From contig JAZAUS010000010.1 of assembly GCA_036342255.1 (NCBI GenBank), forward strand, positions 9,065-73,064: DNA of 64,000 nucleotides, given 5' to 3'. This DNA is from RUG11198 sp036342255 (GTDB lineage: Bacteria; Bacillota_I; Bacilli_A; RF39; UBA660). Position 1 is the first letter of the stretch, and each line of letters opens with the position of its first letter. Below are positions 17,476-27,375 of this stretch, in pieces. The notes under the pieces were generated by a model. That model was given only the letters and a program-made list of their open reading frames with translations, had not been told where the DNA came from and searched no databases. The translations under genes were made by a program, and so were the position numbers.

Positions 17476-17530
17476 AAAAAGAAAGTTTATTTAAATAGAT
17501 TAATTAATCTATCAAAAAAACTTTCTTTTT
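17476..17530 (-). terminator. Terminator overlapping the end of the MMPL gene
   Basis: Outer 10-bp stem (aaaaagaaag / ctttcttttt) around an inner perfect palindrome (atagattaattaatctat, 17495-17512). The stop codon at 17487 lies inside it. Confidence 0.75.
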
Positions 17531-20500
17531 TTATCTCTTCCTTAGTATTTTTTACTTCCTTAGAAAAAGATTTACCTTCTGTAATTAATACAAATTTTGT
17601 CTTTGATTTCGTAGAATCATTTTTTAAAGAAAAGCTTTGATATTCTTCACCCAAACTAGACATAGCTTTTAGTTTTCCAGTCATATTCTTAGCCTCATTC
17701 TTAATATTCAAGATTGGCTTAATACCTCTTGTATTAAATTGATTTAATCCATCATTAAATTTATTCATCCCATCTGCAAGTTGTTCTGAACCAGTTGATA
17801 ATTCATTCATCTTACTATTTAATATTGCTACACCTTCTTTTAATTTTGAAGTACCATTTGATAATTCATCTGCTCCAGCTTTAAGTTTAGGTAAATAAAT
17901 ATTCAAACTACTAATTGCATCATTTACTTTAATAAATGCCTCAATAGTCTCATTCAGAGCCACATTATCACCTTGTAATACAGTTATTAAACTTTTCTTC
18001 TCATCACCTAAATTAAAATTATCATAAGTAAACTTCAAAACAGGTATCTGTGCCTGTTGAGCAGGTGTTAAATATTCCACAGGAACACCACTTAACTGTT
18101 CATAACTATTTTTAACATTCATAAGTCCATCAATATAACTATTATTAGCCCCAATTAATGTTTTCATTTCTTCAAGTTTCTCATTCATCGCCCCAAATTG
18201 ATCTTTAGAACTATTTAAACTATCTATTATCTGTGTTAAACCATCATCTAAAGAAACAATTCCACTCTTAATCTTATCCAAATTATCAAGAACTAATTTC
18301 ATATTAGTAGATATTTGCCTAGAACCACCACTAACTTTATTCAAATTAGTAAGAATAGTATTAGAACCAGTTCTTAAATCATTCATAGCACCCTCTAACT
18401 GATCAATATTACCATACATATCATCAAGTTTACTAAATATATCTAAATCACTAGTATCCATTATCTTAGGAGTTGCCACCGAATAAATAGAAGGCAATTC
18501 AAATTTCGTAGTATTCATTGTAATTGTTACTGTATCTAAATCTTCTAATTCTTTTAATTCTAAATTTTCATACAATCCAGGAGTAGAAATAGCCATTACC
18601 ACATAACCTATCCCATTATCTACAACCTTACCATTTGTTACTTCTATATTACTATTAGTCTTATTAGAAAAGTTTGTTACAGTAGCTACTACAAAAGGAG
18701 TATACATATCAACACCTTTACCATTTACATTTACTAATCTTTTATTAGTATTAGTATATTTAATAGTAATATCTACCTTACCACTCTTACCAAGTAAATC
18801 ATCCAAAGATATATCCTTACCATCTAACTTATAAGTTATCTTCTCTTTTATAGGTAACTCCTTATTAGTAGTCCCTTGTACAAATACATCACTACCACCA
18901 GACTCCAATAATAATTTTTTATCATTAACTGATACCTTATTATTACTATTTATATTAACAACATCATCTAAATCTGTTAAGTCCTCCAAAGTATTATCTT
19001 TATTTTTATTAAAAAAATGTTCATTAACAATTACTTTATTTAAAGAACCATCAGAATTCATCTTAGAATAAACTGTTTCTTCTTTTTCAAGGGCTAAAGC
19101 ATTAAGTGGCATAAGCAACATACCAACAACTAATATTAATAATTCCTTTTTAATTTTTATCATCTTATCACTCTCTTTCTTTTTTAATAAAGTTGTCTTC
19201 ATAATAATCTTATCAAATATTATTAATAACGATGGAACAAGCATAATAACTACTAACATACTTATTATTGCTCCTCTAGATATCAACTTACACAACGAAC
19301 CAATCATATCTATTTTAGATATTAATCCTACCCCTATAGTTGCTCCGAAAAAACACATAGCAGATACAAATATTGATCCAGTTGTTAATGATAAAGTATC
19401 TCTAATAGCTTTAACCTTATCTTTACCATTCTCCCTTTCTTCTAAATATTTAGTAGTCATTAATATTGCATAATCAATAGTAGCACCTAGTTGAATTGTC
19501 CCTATCACAATACTAGCAATAAAAGGTATCTCTGTTCCCATAAAATAAGGAACACCCATATTAAGAAATATTGCAAATTCAACTGCTGTTACTAAAAGCA
19601 CAGGTAAAGATATAGACTTAAGAACTATTAACATAAGAATAAAAATAACTACTATTGATGTATAATTAACATTAACAAAATCTACTGCTGATGTATTAAC
19701 AAGATCCTTTGTTAAAGGTCCTTCTCCCGCTAAAATAGAATTCTTATCATAAGATTTAATAATTTTATTAATATTATCTATCTGCTTATTTAATTCATCT
19801 GATGCTATATCATAACTAGAACTAACCATTATCATCTTATATTTATCACTCTTATAGATATCAACTAACTCATCAGGTAAAATATCATCAGTTATACCAT
19901 ATTTAGCCAACTCATCAGCACTCAATATATAATCAACACCATCAACCTTTAAAATCTCATCAGTCATTTTATTAACATCATAAATTGACATATCACTATT
20001 TACTAATATAATCTCTTGAGTAACCATATTATAATCTTCCTTAAGCTTTTTACTAGCCATACTATAATCATAATTATCCGGTATAGATTCATCTAACTTA
20101 TAATAAACAGGTGCTTTCTTCTGAGCAAGAAAAGCTGGAACCAAAAGTATTAAAAATATAACAAATATAATTTTATAATACTTAATAACAAAATTATTAA
20201 CCCTATCAAACTTAGGAAGCAATTCCTTATGTCTAGTCTTAACAATAGCTTCATCAAACATAAGAAGAAGAGCTGGAAATACTGTTAAAACACATATTAC
20301 TCCAAGTAAAACTCCCTTAGCCATAACCAAACCAATATCAATACCAAGCGTTAATTTCATAGTACATAATGCCAAAAAACCAGCAATAGTAGTAAGACTA
20401 CTTCCAATAACTGACTTAAACGTTGAACATATAGCCTTACTCATAGCCTCCTCTTTATTTTTTTCCCTATCCTTCAAATATTCATATTTATGATATAAAA

Positions 20501-21233
20501 ATATAGAAAAATCAGTTGTAACCCCCAGTTGCAATATTGCAACTATTGCTTTAGTAATATATGAAATACTACCAAATATAATATTCGATCCCATATTAAA
20601 TATAATAGCAATTCCTATATTAGATATCAAAAGAAATGGAACCAAATAAGAATCAAGTGATAATTCCAAAACTACAATACATAAAATAACCGCTATAAAA
20701 ACATATAAAAGCATTTCATTATTAAATAGTTCTTTAATATCAAGTACCATTGTACTCATACCTCCAACAAGAGCCCGTTTACCAACTATATGTTTTATTC
20801 TTTCAACAGCATTTAATGTCTTATCATCACTTGTAGAATTCTTAAAAATAACAAGTATTAATCTTTCCTCTTCATCGCCAACCTTATCTTTTATTTTCTC
20901 CGGAATAATAGATAATGGAATATTCATTCCTATTAAATCATTAATACTTAATACTTTTTCTACAGTCTCAACATCTCTAATATCATCTTCTAACTTTAAT
21001 ATATCCTTATCTTTCATACCTTCAGTAATTACTATCGAATATGCTCCAAATGAAAAATCATCTGTCAATATTTTTTCACCTTTAAGTGTTTCAATATCTT
21101 CAGGTAAATAAGTAAGGATATCATAATTTATCCCTGTTTTAACATAACCTATAATACTAGGTATTAATAAAATAATAGCCATAACAAGAATAAACTTACT
21201 TTTATTAACAATAAAATCTCCAAACTTTTTCAT
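17487..21233 (-). CDS. MMPL/RND-family exporter fused to a secreted coiled-coil domain
   Basis: 1248 residues. Residues 1-690 form a complete MMPL transporter: two halves, each with one helix, an extracellular porter domain and a five-helix bundle (GVTTDFSIFLYHKYEYL and GATIDYAILMTTKYLEE are the paired TM4 motifs). From Met691 a new signal-peptide-like segment (MIKIKKELLILVVGMLLMPL, then NALA) leads into about 530 extracellular residues with beta-rich and long coiled-coil parts. A GAGAGTGATAAG sequence precedes the Met691 ATG at 19163, so a second polypeptide may start there. Divergent from a TetR gene, the usual layout for drug or lipid efflux. Confidence 0.88.
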   Translation of the reverse strand: MKKFGDFIVNKSKFILVMAIILLIPSIIGYVKTGINYDILTYLPEDIETLKGEKILTDDFSFGAYSIVITEGMKDKDILKLEDDIRDVETVEKVLSINDLIGMNIPLSIIPEKIKDKVGDEEERLILVIFKNSTSDDKTLNAVERIKHIVGKRALVGGMSTMVLDIKELFNNEMLLYVFIAVILCIVVLELSLDSYLVPFLLISNIGIAIIFNMGSNIIFGSISYITKAIVAILQLGVTTDFSIFLYHKYEYLKDREKNKEEAMSKAICSTFKSVIGSSLTTIAGFLALCTMKLTLGIDIGLVMAKGVLLGVICVLTVFPALLLMFDEAIVKTRHKELLPKFDRVNNFVIKYYKIIFVIFLILLVPAFLAQKKAPVYYKLDESIPDNYDYSMASKKLKEDYNMVTQEIILVNSDMSIYDVNKMTDEILKVDGVDYILSADELAKYGITDDILPDELVDIYKSDKYKMIMVSSSYDIASDELNKQIDNINKIIKSYDKNSILAGEGPLTKDLVNTSAVDFVNVNYTSIVVIFILMLIVLKSISLPVLLVTAVEFAIFLNMGVPYFMGTEIPFIASIVIGTIQLGATIDYAILMTTKYLEERENGKDKVKAIRDTLSLTTGSIFVSAMCFFGATIGVGLISKIDMIGSLCKLISRGAIISMLVVIMLVPSLLIIFDKIIMKTTLLKKKESDKMIKIKKELLILVVGMLLMPLNALALEKEETVYSKMNSDGSLNKVIVNEHFFNKNKDNTLEDLTDLDDVVNINSNNKVSVNDKKLLLESGGSDVFVQGTTNKELPIKEKITYKLDGKDISLDDLLGKSGKVDITIKYTNTNKRLVNVNGKGVDMYTPFVVATVTNFSNKTNSNIEVTNGKVVDNGIGYVVMAISTPGLYENLELKELEDLDTVTITMNTTKFELPSIYSVATPKIMDTSDLDIFSKLDDMYGNIDQLEGAMNDLRTGSNTILTNLNKVSGGSRQISTNMKLVLDNLDKIKSGIVSLDDGLTQIIDSLNSSKDQFGAMNEKLEEMKTLIGANNSYIDGLMNVKNSYEQLSGVPVEYLTPAQQAQIPVLKFTYDNFNLGDEKKSLITVLQGDNVALNETIEAFIKVNDAISSLNIYLPKLKAGADELSNGTSKLKEGVAILNSKMNELSTGSEQLADGMNKFNDGLNQFNTRGIKPILNIKNEAKNMTGKLKAMSSLGEEYQSFSLKNDSTKSKTKFVLITEGKSFSKEVKNTKEEIKKESFFDRLINLFK

Positions 21234-21342
21234 TTTCTGCTTCCTTTCATAGAACTATTTTATGTCAAGTAATAAGCAAAGTGAACAACATAATAATATA
21301 ATTGTATAGATATCCAACAAAATATTAAATATGTATGAATAA

Positions 21343-21360
21343 ATACACAACATTTTGTAT
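21343..21360. promoter_or_regulatory. Candidate TetR operator
   Basis: Imperfect 18-bp palindrome (atacacaacattttgtat; 7 of 9 pairs match) in the divergent promoter region between the MMPL and TetR genes, where TetR repressors usually bind. Confidence 0.4.
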
Positions 21361-21419
21361 ATTATCTTTACATTTGTCGATTAGTATGATATGTATATAT
21401 ATTGAAAAGAGATGTTGAT

Positions 21420-21983
21420 ATGAAGAAAGAAGATTTAAGAATAGTTAAAACAAAAAAAGCATTATATAATGCTTTAATAAATCTTATGAAAAAGAAAACC
21501 TTTGAAGAAATAAAAGTATCTGATATTTGTGATGAAGCCCTAATAAACAGATCTACATTCTATACCCATTTTGAAGATAAATATACCCTTCTATCTAACC
21601 TATTAGATAATTTAAAACAATCCTTTATAGGAGAATTAGATAAAAACATATATACTAATTCTAAAGAATACTATATAGAAGTAATAAAAATATTTTTAAC
21701 ACATATAGAAAAAGAAAAAGATACTTATTTATCTATTGCCATAAACAATAGAAACAGTATTTTGACAGACATGATATATGACGTAATAGATAATGATGTA
21801 CTAACAAAATTAAAAAATGATGAAAATTTAGAAGAAACAAAAATACCAAAAACTATAATATCTAAATTTTTTATTGGTGCCGTCGTTAACGTAGGAATAT
21901 ACTGGCTATATAATATAGACAAATATTCCAAAAATGAATTAATAGATTATTTAATAAAACTAATACCAGATGAAATAAAGTAA
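21420..21983 (+). CDS. TetR/AcrR family transcriptional regulator
   Basis: 187 residues from ATG 21420 (AGAG 8 nt upstream; the frame could open at TTG 21402). The N-terminal helix-turn-helix (TKKALYNALINLMKKKTFEEIKVSDIC...LINRSTFYTHFEDKYTLL) is typical. The C-terminal ligand domain resembles the AcrR C-terminal type of Firmicutes. It is divergent from the MMPL exporter, 187 bp away, and probably represses it. Confidence 0.93.
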   Translation: MKKEDLRIVKTKKALYNALINLMKKKTFEEIKVSDICDEALINRSTFYTHFEDKYTLLSNLLDNLKQSFIGELDKNIYTNSKEYYIEVIKIFLTHIEKEKDTYLSIAINNRNSILTDMIYDVIDNDVLTKLKNDENLEETKIPKTIISKFFIGAVVNVGIYWLYNIDKYSKNELIDYLIKLIPDEIK

Positions 21984-22017
21984 AAAATCAAGTATATATT
22001 TATACTTGATTTTTTAC
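21980..22017. terminator. Terminator after the TetR gene
   Basis: Perfect 16-bp stem (gtaaaaaatcaagtat / atacttgattttttac), 6-nt loop; strong in both directions. The TetR stop lies in one arm. Confidence 0.88.
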
Positions 22018-22019
22018 CA

Positions 22020-22308
22020 TTAATCTGACACATCAGCCTCCAATATAATACTAAAATTATATTCAGGATATTTCTCTTTTAATTTTTTATTAATTTCTTA
22101 AGCACATCTTTCTGGATTATCTTCATCAAAACTAAATATTAAATCAAAAGATATTATTTTATATTCTTCATCAACATAAAACCCATGCATCTGTATCATT
22201 TTCTTTAATCTCTACATCTTTATTACTATTATTACCATTATTATCTTTACATCCAACAACCATAAATAAAGAAATAAACAATAATATATATACATATTTA
22301 TTTTTCAT
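22020..22308 (-). pseudogene. Frameshifted small lipoprotein gene
   Basis: ATG 22308 follows AGGAG and opens a lipoprotein signal (hydrophobic run ending MVVGC). After 45 codons this frame stops. The +1 frame continues as MHGFYVDEEYKIISFDLIF..., meets one TAA, then resumes as EINKKLKEKYPEYNFSIIL and ends DVSD. A frameshift plus a nonsense codon therefore break it. The C-terminal half resembles the cytoplasmic domain found at the end of CDF-type cation transporters, which is odd on a lipoprotein. Confidence 0.7.
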
Positions 22309-22340
22309 AAATTATCAAACTCCTAATAAAATTATAACAC

Positions 22341-22366
22341 AAAAAAAAGTAGGATTACTCCTACTT
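22341..22366 (-). terminator. Terminator of the flavodoxin gene
   Basis: 8-bp perfect stem (aagtagga / tcctactt), 4-nt loop, followed by eight T on the minus strand. Confidence 0.88.
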
Positions 22367-22369
22367 ATT

Positions 22370-22834
22370 TTATCCTATCCAAGCCCTATATTCATCTTCT
22401 GTCTCACTTCCAGTAAACCTTTTACCATCAACAAAATTTAAATCTGGAAAATTATTCTTTAAACTCTTATAAGTTGAATCAATACTAGAAGAACCACTAG
22501 TTACAAATACATAAATATTCTTACCAGTCATATCATTTTCTTCTAAAAATTTATCAATAATAGTAGGTTCTTTATACCACCATATAGGAAATCCTAAACA
22601 AATAGTATCATAATCATCTATATTTGAAATAGTATTTTCTATTTCAGGTTTAATATTTTCTTTCATCTCAATAGATGACCTACTCTTATCATTCATCCAA
22701 TCCAAGTCCTCTTTAGTATATTTTTCCTTTGGCTCTATTTCAAATATATCTCCACCTACTGCACTAACTATCGCATCAGCAACCCCCTTTGTATTACCAC
22801 TAGCAGAAAAATAACTAACTAATATTTTACTCAT
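22370..22834 (-). CDS. Flavodoxin family protein
   Basis: 154 residues. The FMN phosphate loop SYFSASGNTKGVADAI is at residues 7-22, the DDYDTICLGFPIWWY loop contains the aromatic residues that stack on the isoalloxazine, and FVTSGSSSIDSTYKSL forms the third flavin contact. A single-domain electron carrier or flavodoxin-like oxidoreductase. ATG 22834 follows GGAGG. Single gene. Confidence 0.92.
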   Translation of the reverse strand: MSKILVSYFSASGNTKGVADAIVSAVGGDIFEIEPKEKYTKEDLDWMNDKSRSSIEMKENIKPEIENTISNIDDYDTICLGFPIWWYKEPTIIDKFLEENDMTGKNIYVFVTSGSSSIDSTYKSLKNNFPDLNFVDGKRFTGSETEDEYRAWIG

Positions 22835-22932
22835 AATAATTCCTCCATTCTATAACTATTATATCACAAAAGTATTTTCATAAATACATCTTTCTTATTT
22901 ATGTTATAATTAAATAAGAAAGTGAGGTATTT

Positions 22933-23322
22933 ATGAAAAAAAGATATTTAATATTACTAGCACTTTTAATAATTATTATTCAAATAATATTTGTAGTCTA
23001 TTCATATAAACAAGATAATGATATAACTCTATCAAATGATTATATAGCAGTATTTAAAAGTGAAACTGGAGAAAGAGTCTACTCTACTTATATATATCTT
23101 AAAACTAAAAAGAAAAAGAAAACTTATAAATATATAAATACTATTAGTACTTCTAATGGCTATGATAGTATTAATTGGAATGAAGAAATAATCAAAAAAG
23201 GAACACTAAAAAAGAAAAAGAAAGCCTTTGATATTGCTAAGAAACATGGTTCATACTCTTATGTTAAATATAAAGATGGAAAAATATATTCTATAGAAGA
23301 ATTTAAGAAAGTATTTAAATAA
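22933..23322 (+). CDS. Small membrane-anchored hypothetical protein
   Basis: 129 residues: one N-terminal helix (residues 4-24) and a strongly basic, Lys-rich extracellular part with two KKKKK tracts. No family recognised. GAGG precedes the ATG. It ends 1 bp before the acyltransferase gene, so the two form an operon. Confidence 0.65.
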   Translation: MKKRYLILLALLIIIIQIIFVVYSYKQDNDITLSNDYIAVFKSETGERVYSTYIYLKTKKKKKTYKYINTISTSNGYDSINWNEEIIKKGTLKKKKKAFDIAKKHGSYSYVKYKDGKIYSIEEFKKVFK

Positions 23323-23323
23323 A

Positions 23324-24313
23324 ATGAAAAACAAAAGAGAATATTCATTTGATATCTTAAGAGTACTTGCCATGATAATGGTTATCACTATCCATGTTTC
23401 TAATGTATATTCTAGAAGTTTTGGTATTATCAGCAATAAATCATTTATTATCTCTCTAATATTTAATACTATTTCTAGAATTAGTGTTCCAATCTTTCTA
23501 ATGATAAGTGGTGCCTTATTACTAGATAGAGAATTTAATCTAAATAAATATTTAAAAAGATTATTAAAGTTTATTATATTAATAATAGTATGGGATGTTA
23601 TATATCTAATATGGGAATACTATTATTTAGGTATTACTTATAATGATTTTTATAAATTATTATTTACCCCTTATAGAGCCCATCTATGGTTCTTATATAC
23701 AATATTATTATTATATACTATACAACCACTATTAAGAAAAATATTATTAAAATCCAATAATATAATTAAAATAATATTATTATTAATATGGATATTATTC
23801 TCAACAGGTAGTATGATTAGTCCTTTCTTAGCCCAATATTTTACCTTTATAAGTTATACAGGCTTCTTTATCTTAGGTAAATATTTATATCAATATATTA
23901 AATCTAAAGATCTAAAAAAATATAATATCTTATTAATACTAATAATGATTATTTGCTTTACTACAAGTATAATTCTAAATTATCTATCATCTATTAAATA
24001 TAATATGTTTTATAATCTATATTTTGCCTATAGAACACCATTTATAATTACCTCATCATTTGCCTTCTATACTTTAATTATTAATAATTATAATAAAGAT
24101 ACTCTTAATAAATATATAATAAAATTATCAGATCTATCTTTAGGTGTATATTTAATTCATGGTATATTTCTAGATATTACAACTAAACTATTTATATATC
24201 CTAATATTAATTCTTTAATAGGTATTCCAATATTTACTATTATAATATTTATATGTAGCATTACTTGTATATATATATTAAAGAAAATTAAATATATTAA
24301 TCAAATAATATAA
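23324..24313 (+). CDS. Acyltransferase family 3 membrane protein
   Basis: 329 residues with about ten membrane helices. The opening REYSFDILRVLAMIMVITIHVSN contains the conserved R-x10-H pair of acyltransferase-3 (OafA/WecH-like) proteins; GAHL-type HLWFLY appears near residue 120. Such enzymes O-acetylate cell-surface sugars or lipids. Preceded without a gap by the small Lys-rich membrane protein. Confidence 0.92.
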   Translation: MKNKREYSFDILRVLAMIMVITIHVSNVYSRSFGIISNKSFIISLIFNTISRISVPIFLMISGALLLDREFNLNKYLKRLLKFIILIIVWDVIYLIWEYYYLGITYNDFYKLLFTPYRAHLWFLYTILLLYTIQPLLRKILLKSNNIIKIILLLIWILFSTGSMISPFLAQYFTFISYTGFFILGKYLYQYIKSKDLKKYNILLILIMIICFTTSIILNYLSSIKYNMFYNLYFAYRTPFIITSSFAFYTLIINNYNKDTLNKYIIKLSDLSLGVYLIHGIFLDITTKLFIYPNINSLIGIPIFTIIIFICSITCIYILKKIKYINQII

Positions 24314-24315
24314 CT

Positions 24316-24348
24316 AAAAAAATAATGAGTAACACTCATTATTTTTTT
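24316..24348. terminator. Shared convergent terminator
   Basis: Perfect 15-bp stem (aaaaaaataatgagt / actcattattttttt) with a 3-nt loop. It serves both the acyltransferase gene and tsaC, whose stop codon lies in one arm. Confidence 0.88.
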
Positions 24349-24953
24349 AATACTTCCATAATCTCTTCTATAGATATTGGTCCCTCTCTTTGTATTTTAA
24401 TCTCTCCATTAGTACAATCTACAATTGTACTAGCTTGTCCAAAAGATATATCTCCTTCTAATATTCCATCTAAATATGGAAACACCTTTTCAATATCATC
24501 TAAACTATTACATACATTTTCTCCACTTATATTAGCACTTGTTAAAAAAAGTGGACTACCAGTTTTTTCTATTAATTCTTCTAATATTTTTAATGGAACA
24601 ATTCTAACCGCAAGCTCATCACTAATTCTTGTACCAGCATTATTAATATATGAAAAAACTTCAGGTCTCTTATTTAGAACTAATGTAATAGGTCCTGGCA
24701 TAAAAGCTCTAATAAGCTTTTCTGCCTTAACATCAACAATAGCAATACTTTTTATCTGTTCCTCATCTAAACATAATACAGGAAAAGATTTATTACTAGG
24801 TCTCTTCTTAACATCAACAAGTTTTTCATATGCCTTCTTTGAATTAATACGAGCACATATACCATATACTGTATCTGTTGGAACACTTACAACTCCATCA
24901 TTCTTTAATATTTCAGCAACTTCATCTATCTCATCTTTACTATATCTCTTCAT
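24339..24953 (-). CDS. tsaC: L-threonylcarbamoyladenylate synthase (Sua5/YwlC/TsaC)
   Basis: 204 residues covering one YrdC domain: VVSVPTDTVYGICA at residues 20-33, the KKRPSNKSFPVL ATP/Thr-binding stretch, and SANISGE later. It makes TC-AMP from threonine, bicarbonate and ATP for the t6A modification of ANN-decoding tRNAs. The extra C-terminal Sua5 domain is absent, as in TsaC-type enzymes. It follows serS by 55 bp with its own TATAAT and RBS in the gap. Confidence 0.92.
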   Translation of the reverse strand: MKRYSKDEIDEVAEILKNDGVVSVPTDTVYGICARINSKKAYEKLVDVKKRPSNKSFPVLCLDEEQIKSIAIVDVKAEKLIRAFMPGPITLVLNKRPEVFSYINNAGTRISDELAVRIVPLKILEELIEKTGSPLFLTSANISGENVCNSLDDIEKVFPYLDGILEGDISFGQASTIVDCTNGEIKIQREGPISIEEIMEVLKK

Positions 24954-25007
24954 TTAAATAACACCTCACACCAGTAATTATACCATAATATTCCCATAAC
25001 CTAATAA

Positions 25008-26288
25008 TTATTTAATAATTTCTATTCCTCCTAAATAAGGTCTTAAAACCTCAGGAACAGTTATACTTCCATCTTTATTTTGATATTGTTCCACTATAGC
25101 AGGAACTAACCTACTAGTAGCAAGCCCACTACCATTTAAAGTACAAACATAATGTAAATTACCATCCTTATCACGATATTTAGTATTATTTCTCCTAGCT
25201 TGATAATCTCTACTATTTGATACACTACTTACTTCTTTATATATACCCATACTAGGTATCCATACTTCTATATCGTAAGTTCTACACATAGCACTAGAAC
25301 AATCCCCAGCAGCAAGCTTACTAACTTGATAATGAAGACCTAACCCTTTTATTAAGTTTTCTGCAATACTTAATAACTCATCAAAAGCTTCTTCACTCTT
25401 ATCTTCTTTAACATATTGAACCATTTCAACCTTATTAAACTGATGCCCCCTAATAGTCCCTCTTTCTTCTTCTCTAGAACTACCAGCCTCAACTCTAAAA
25501 CATTGCGTATATGCAAAATATTTTTTAGGAAGATCATCTGTATTCATTATTTCATTACTATGTATATTAACTAACGCCGTCTCAGCAGTTGGTAATAAAA
25601 ACTTATTATGATTATCTTCATCATTATCTGACTTTATCATATATACTTCATCATCAAACTTAGGAAACTGCCCAGCACCAAATCCACAATCATAATTTAA
25701 CATATATGGAAGCATCATAAATTGAAACCCATTTTTAATATGTGTATCAATAAAATAGTTTATTAAAGCCCACTCAAGTCTTGCTCCCATACCAGTATAA
25801 ATCCAATTCTTCTCTCCAGCAATTTTTACTCCTCTATCATAATCTATCATATTTAAATCTTTAAGTATCTCATAATGAGGTTTTAACTCAAAATCAAACT
25901 TAGGTTTCTCTAAATTAGTACTTATTACCTCATTATTCTCTTTACCACCAGCCACTACATCATCATCAGGAGTATTAGGAAGACCTACTAAATAATCAAA
26001 TATCTTTTTATCTAATTCATTATATTTAATCATCCCTTCTTCTATCTTATCTCCTAATTCCTTCATCTGATTAACTATATCCGTAGTATCTTCTTTTTCT
26101 CTTTTTAATTTTGCTATCTTATCACTAGTTTTTCTTCTCTCAGCCCTATATTCATCCATCAAAGCCCCAATTCTTCTTTTCTCTTTATCCCACTCTAAAA
26201 ATTCATCTAAATTAATATTATCCATTCTCTTTAATAAAGCCTTTTCAACTTCATCTTTATTATTTCTAATCCTATTTATATCTATCAT
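25008..26288 (-). CDS. serS: Seryl-tRNA synthetase
   Basis: 426 residues from ATG 26288 (AAAGGA 9 nt upstream). N-terminal coiled-coil arm (residues about 25-105) that grips the long variable arm of tRNASer, then the class II core: TAETALVNIHSNEI, motif 2 FRVEAGSSREEERGTIRGHQF, and motif 3 NGSGLATSRLVPAIVE. A Ser T-box leader precedes it. Confidence 0.97.
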   Translation of the reverse strand: MIDINRIRNNKDEVEKALLKRMDNINLDEFLEWDKEKRRIGALMDEYRAERRKTSDKIAKLKREKEDTTDIVNQMKELGDKIEEGMIKYNELDKKIFDYLVGLPNTPDDDVVAGGKENNEVISTNLEKPKFDFELKPHYEILKDLNMIDYDRGVKIAGEKNWIYTGMGARLEWALINYFIDTHIKNGFQFMMLPYMLNYDCGFGAGQFPKFDDEVYMIKSDNDEDNHNKFLLPTAETALVNIHSNEIMNTDDLPKKYFAYTQCFRVEAGSSREEERGTIRGHQFNKVEMVQYVKEDKSEEAFDELLSIAENLIKGLGLHYQVSKLAAGDCSSAMCRTYDIEVWIPSMGIYKEVSSVSNSRDYQARRNNTKYRDKDGNLHYVCTLNGSGLATSRLVPAIVEQYQNKDGSITVPEVLRPYLGGIEIIK

Positions 26289-26385
26289 ATTAATCATTCC
26301 TTTCTATTATTCTTAATATAATTAATATGTACAGGATCGCTCTATCATCCACCTATAATTATTCATCATTTTAATCATCCCCTTT

Positions 26386-26588
26386 ATAAAAAAAAGATGA
26401 TACCAATTAGGAGTGCAAAGCACGGTACCATCCTTATCTTTAACTTAATTAATATAACGGCTATTAACCGAAAATGTTTACATTTCACTCAAAGGTAGAA
26501 ACTATTATATAATTTTATTATCTTTCACCAACCGACAACTCTCTACAAAAATATCAATAACAGTCATGTCCCCATCAAAGATTTCGTA
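26386..26588 (-). promoter_or_regulatory. Serine T-box riboswitch
   Basis: Minus-strand leader with distal loop GTCGGTTGGTGAAAG, specifier loop GTTTCTACC in which TCT (complement of 26497-26499) is a Ser codon, the T-box AGGATGGTACCGTG (26421-26434), and a terminator hairpin ending in eight T (26386-26436). It should release serS when tRNASer is uncharged. Confidence 0.93.
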
Positions 26589-26592
26589 CTAA

Positions 26593-26621
26593 ATTATATC
26601 ATATAAATAAAAAATTAGCAA
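26593..26621 (-). promoter_or_regulatory. Promoter of serS
   Basis: Minus strand TTGCTA (26616-26621), 17-bp spacer, TATAAT (26593-26598), just ahead of the Ser T-box leader. Confidence 0.75.
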
Positions 26622-26632
26622 ATTTTATTACA

Positions 26633-27284
26633 CTACTTTTTTTCTAGTAACTCTGTCTCACACAATTGTTTATAATACTTATTACTATTATATAATTTAT
26701 CATGAGAACCAGAATCTGTTATTTTTCCTTTCTCTAAAATAAATATTTTATCACAATTAACAATTGTAGACAATCTATGAGCTATTATTATAACAGTATA
26801 TTCTCCCTTTAAATTGTCTATTGCTTTTTGTATTTTAGATTGTGTTTCATTATCTAAAGCACTTGTAGCCTCATCAAATAATATTATTTTAGTTTTTTGA
26901 ATTAACGCTCTAGCAATAGCAAGTCTTTGCCTTTGGCCACCTGATAAATTAACTCCTCCTTCACCTACTACTGTATCATATTTATCTGGAAGAGTTTCAA
27001 TATAATCATCTAAACAAGCTAACTTACACGCATTAATTATTTCTTCATCAGTAACATCATTTTTTACTAATCTTAAATTATCCCTAATTGACATATTAAA
27101 TATATATGGACTCTGACTAATTATAGTAATATTACCTCTAATTGATCTTTCATCTAAATTATTTATATCTTTTCCATCAATTAAAATAGTACCAGAATTA
27201 ATATTATATAATTTATTAAGAAGATTTATATTCTCTACCATATTTCTTATATACTTTCTTCAAATTTCTAAAAGTCTCTTTCAC
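26633..27284 (-). pseudogene. Internally deleted ABC exporter
   Basis: GTG 27284, with GGAG 9 nt upstream, opens about 22 codons (ETFRNLKKVYKKYGREYKS) typical of the cytoplasmic start of a membrane-spanning ABC exporter, then stops. In another frame the sequence resumes at NLLNKLYNINSGTILIDG, which is the strand directly after a Walker A loop, and runs through an intact signature (LSGGQRQRLAIARAL), Walker B (IILFDEATSALD) and H-loop (IIAHRLST). Walker A and the whole membrane domain are missing, so it cannot work as an exporter. Confidence 0.85.
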
Positions 27285-27351
27285 ACCACTCAACTCCACA
27301 CTAATTATAACACATCTTATCTTAATATCATCTATATATTATTCATTATAA

Positions 27352-27375
27352 TAAAAAGATGAGATACTCTCATCT
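27352..27375 (-). terminator. Terminator of the SDR gene
   Basis: 8-bp stem (agatgaga / tctcatct), 3-nt loop and T-run directly past the stop. Confidence 0.8.
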
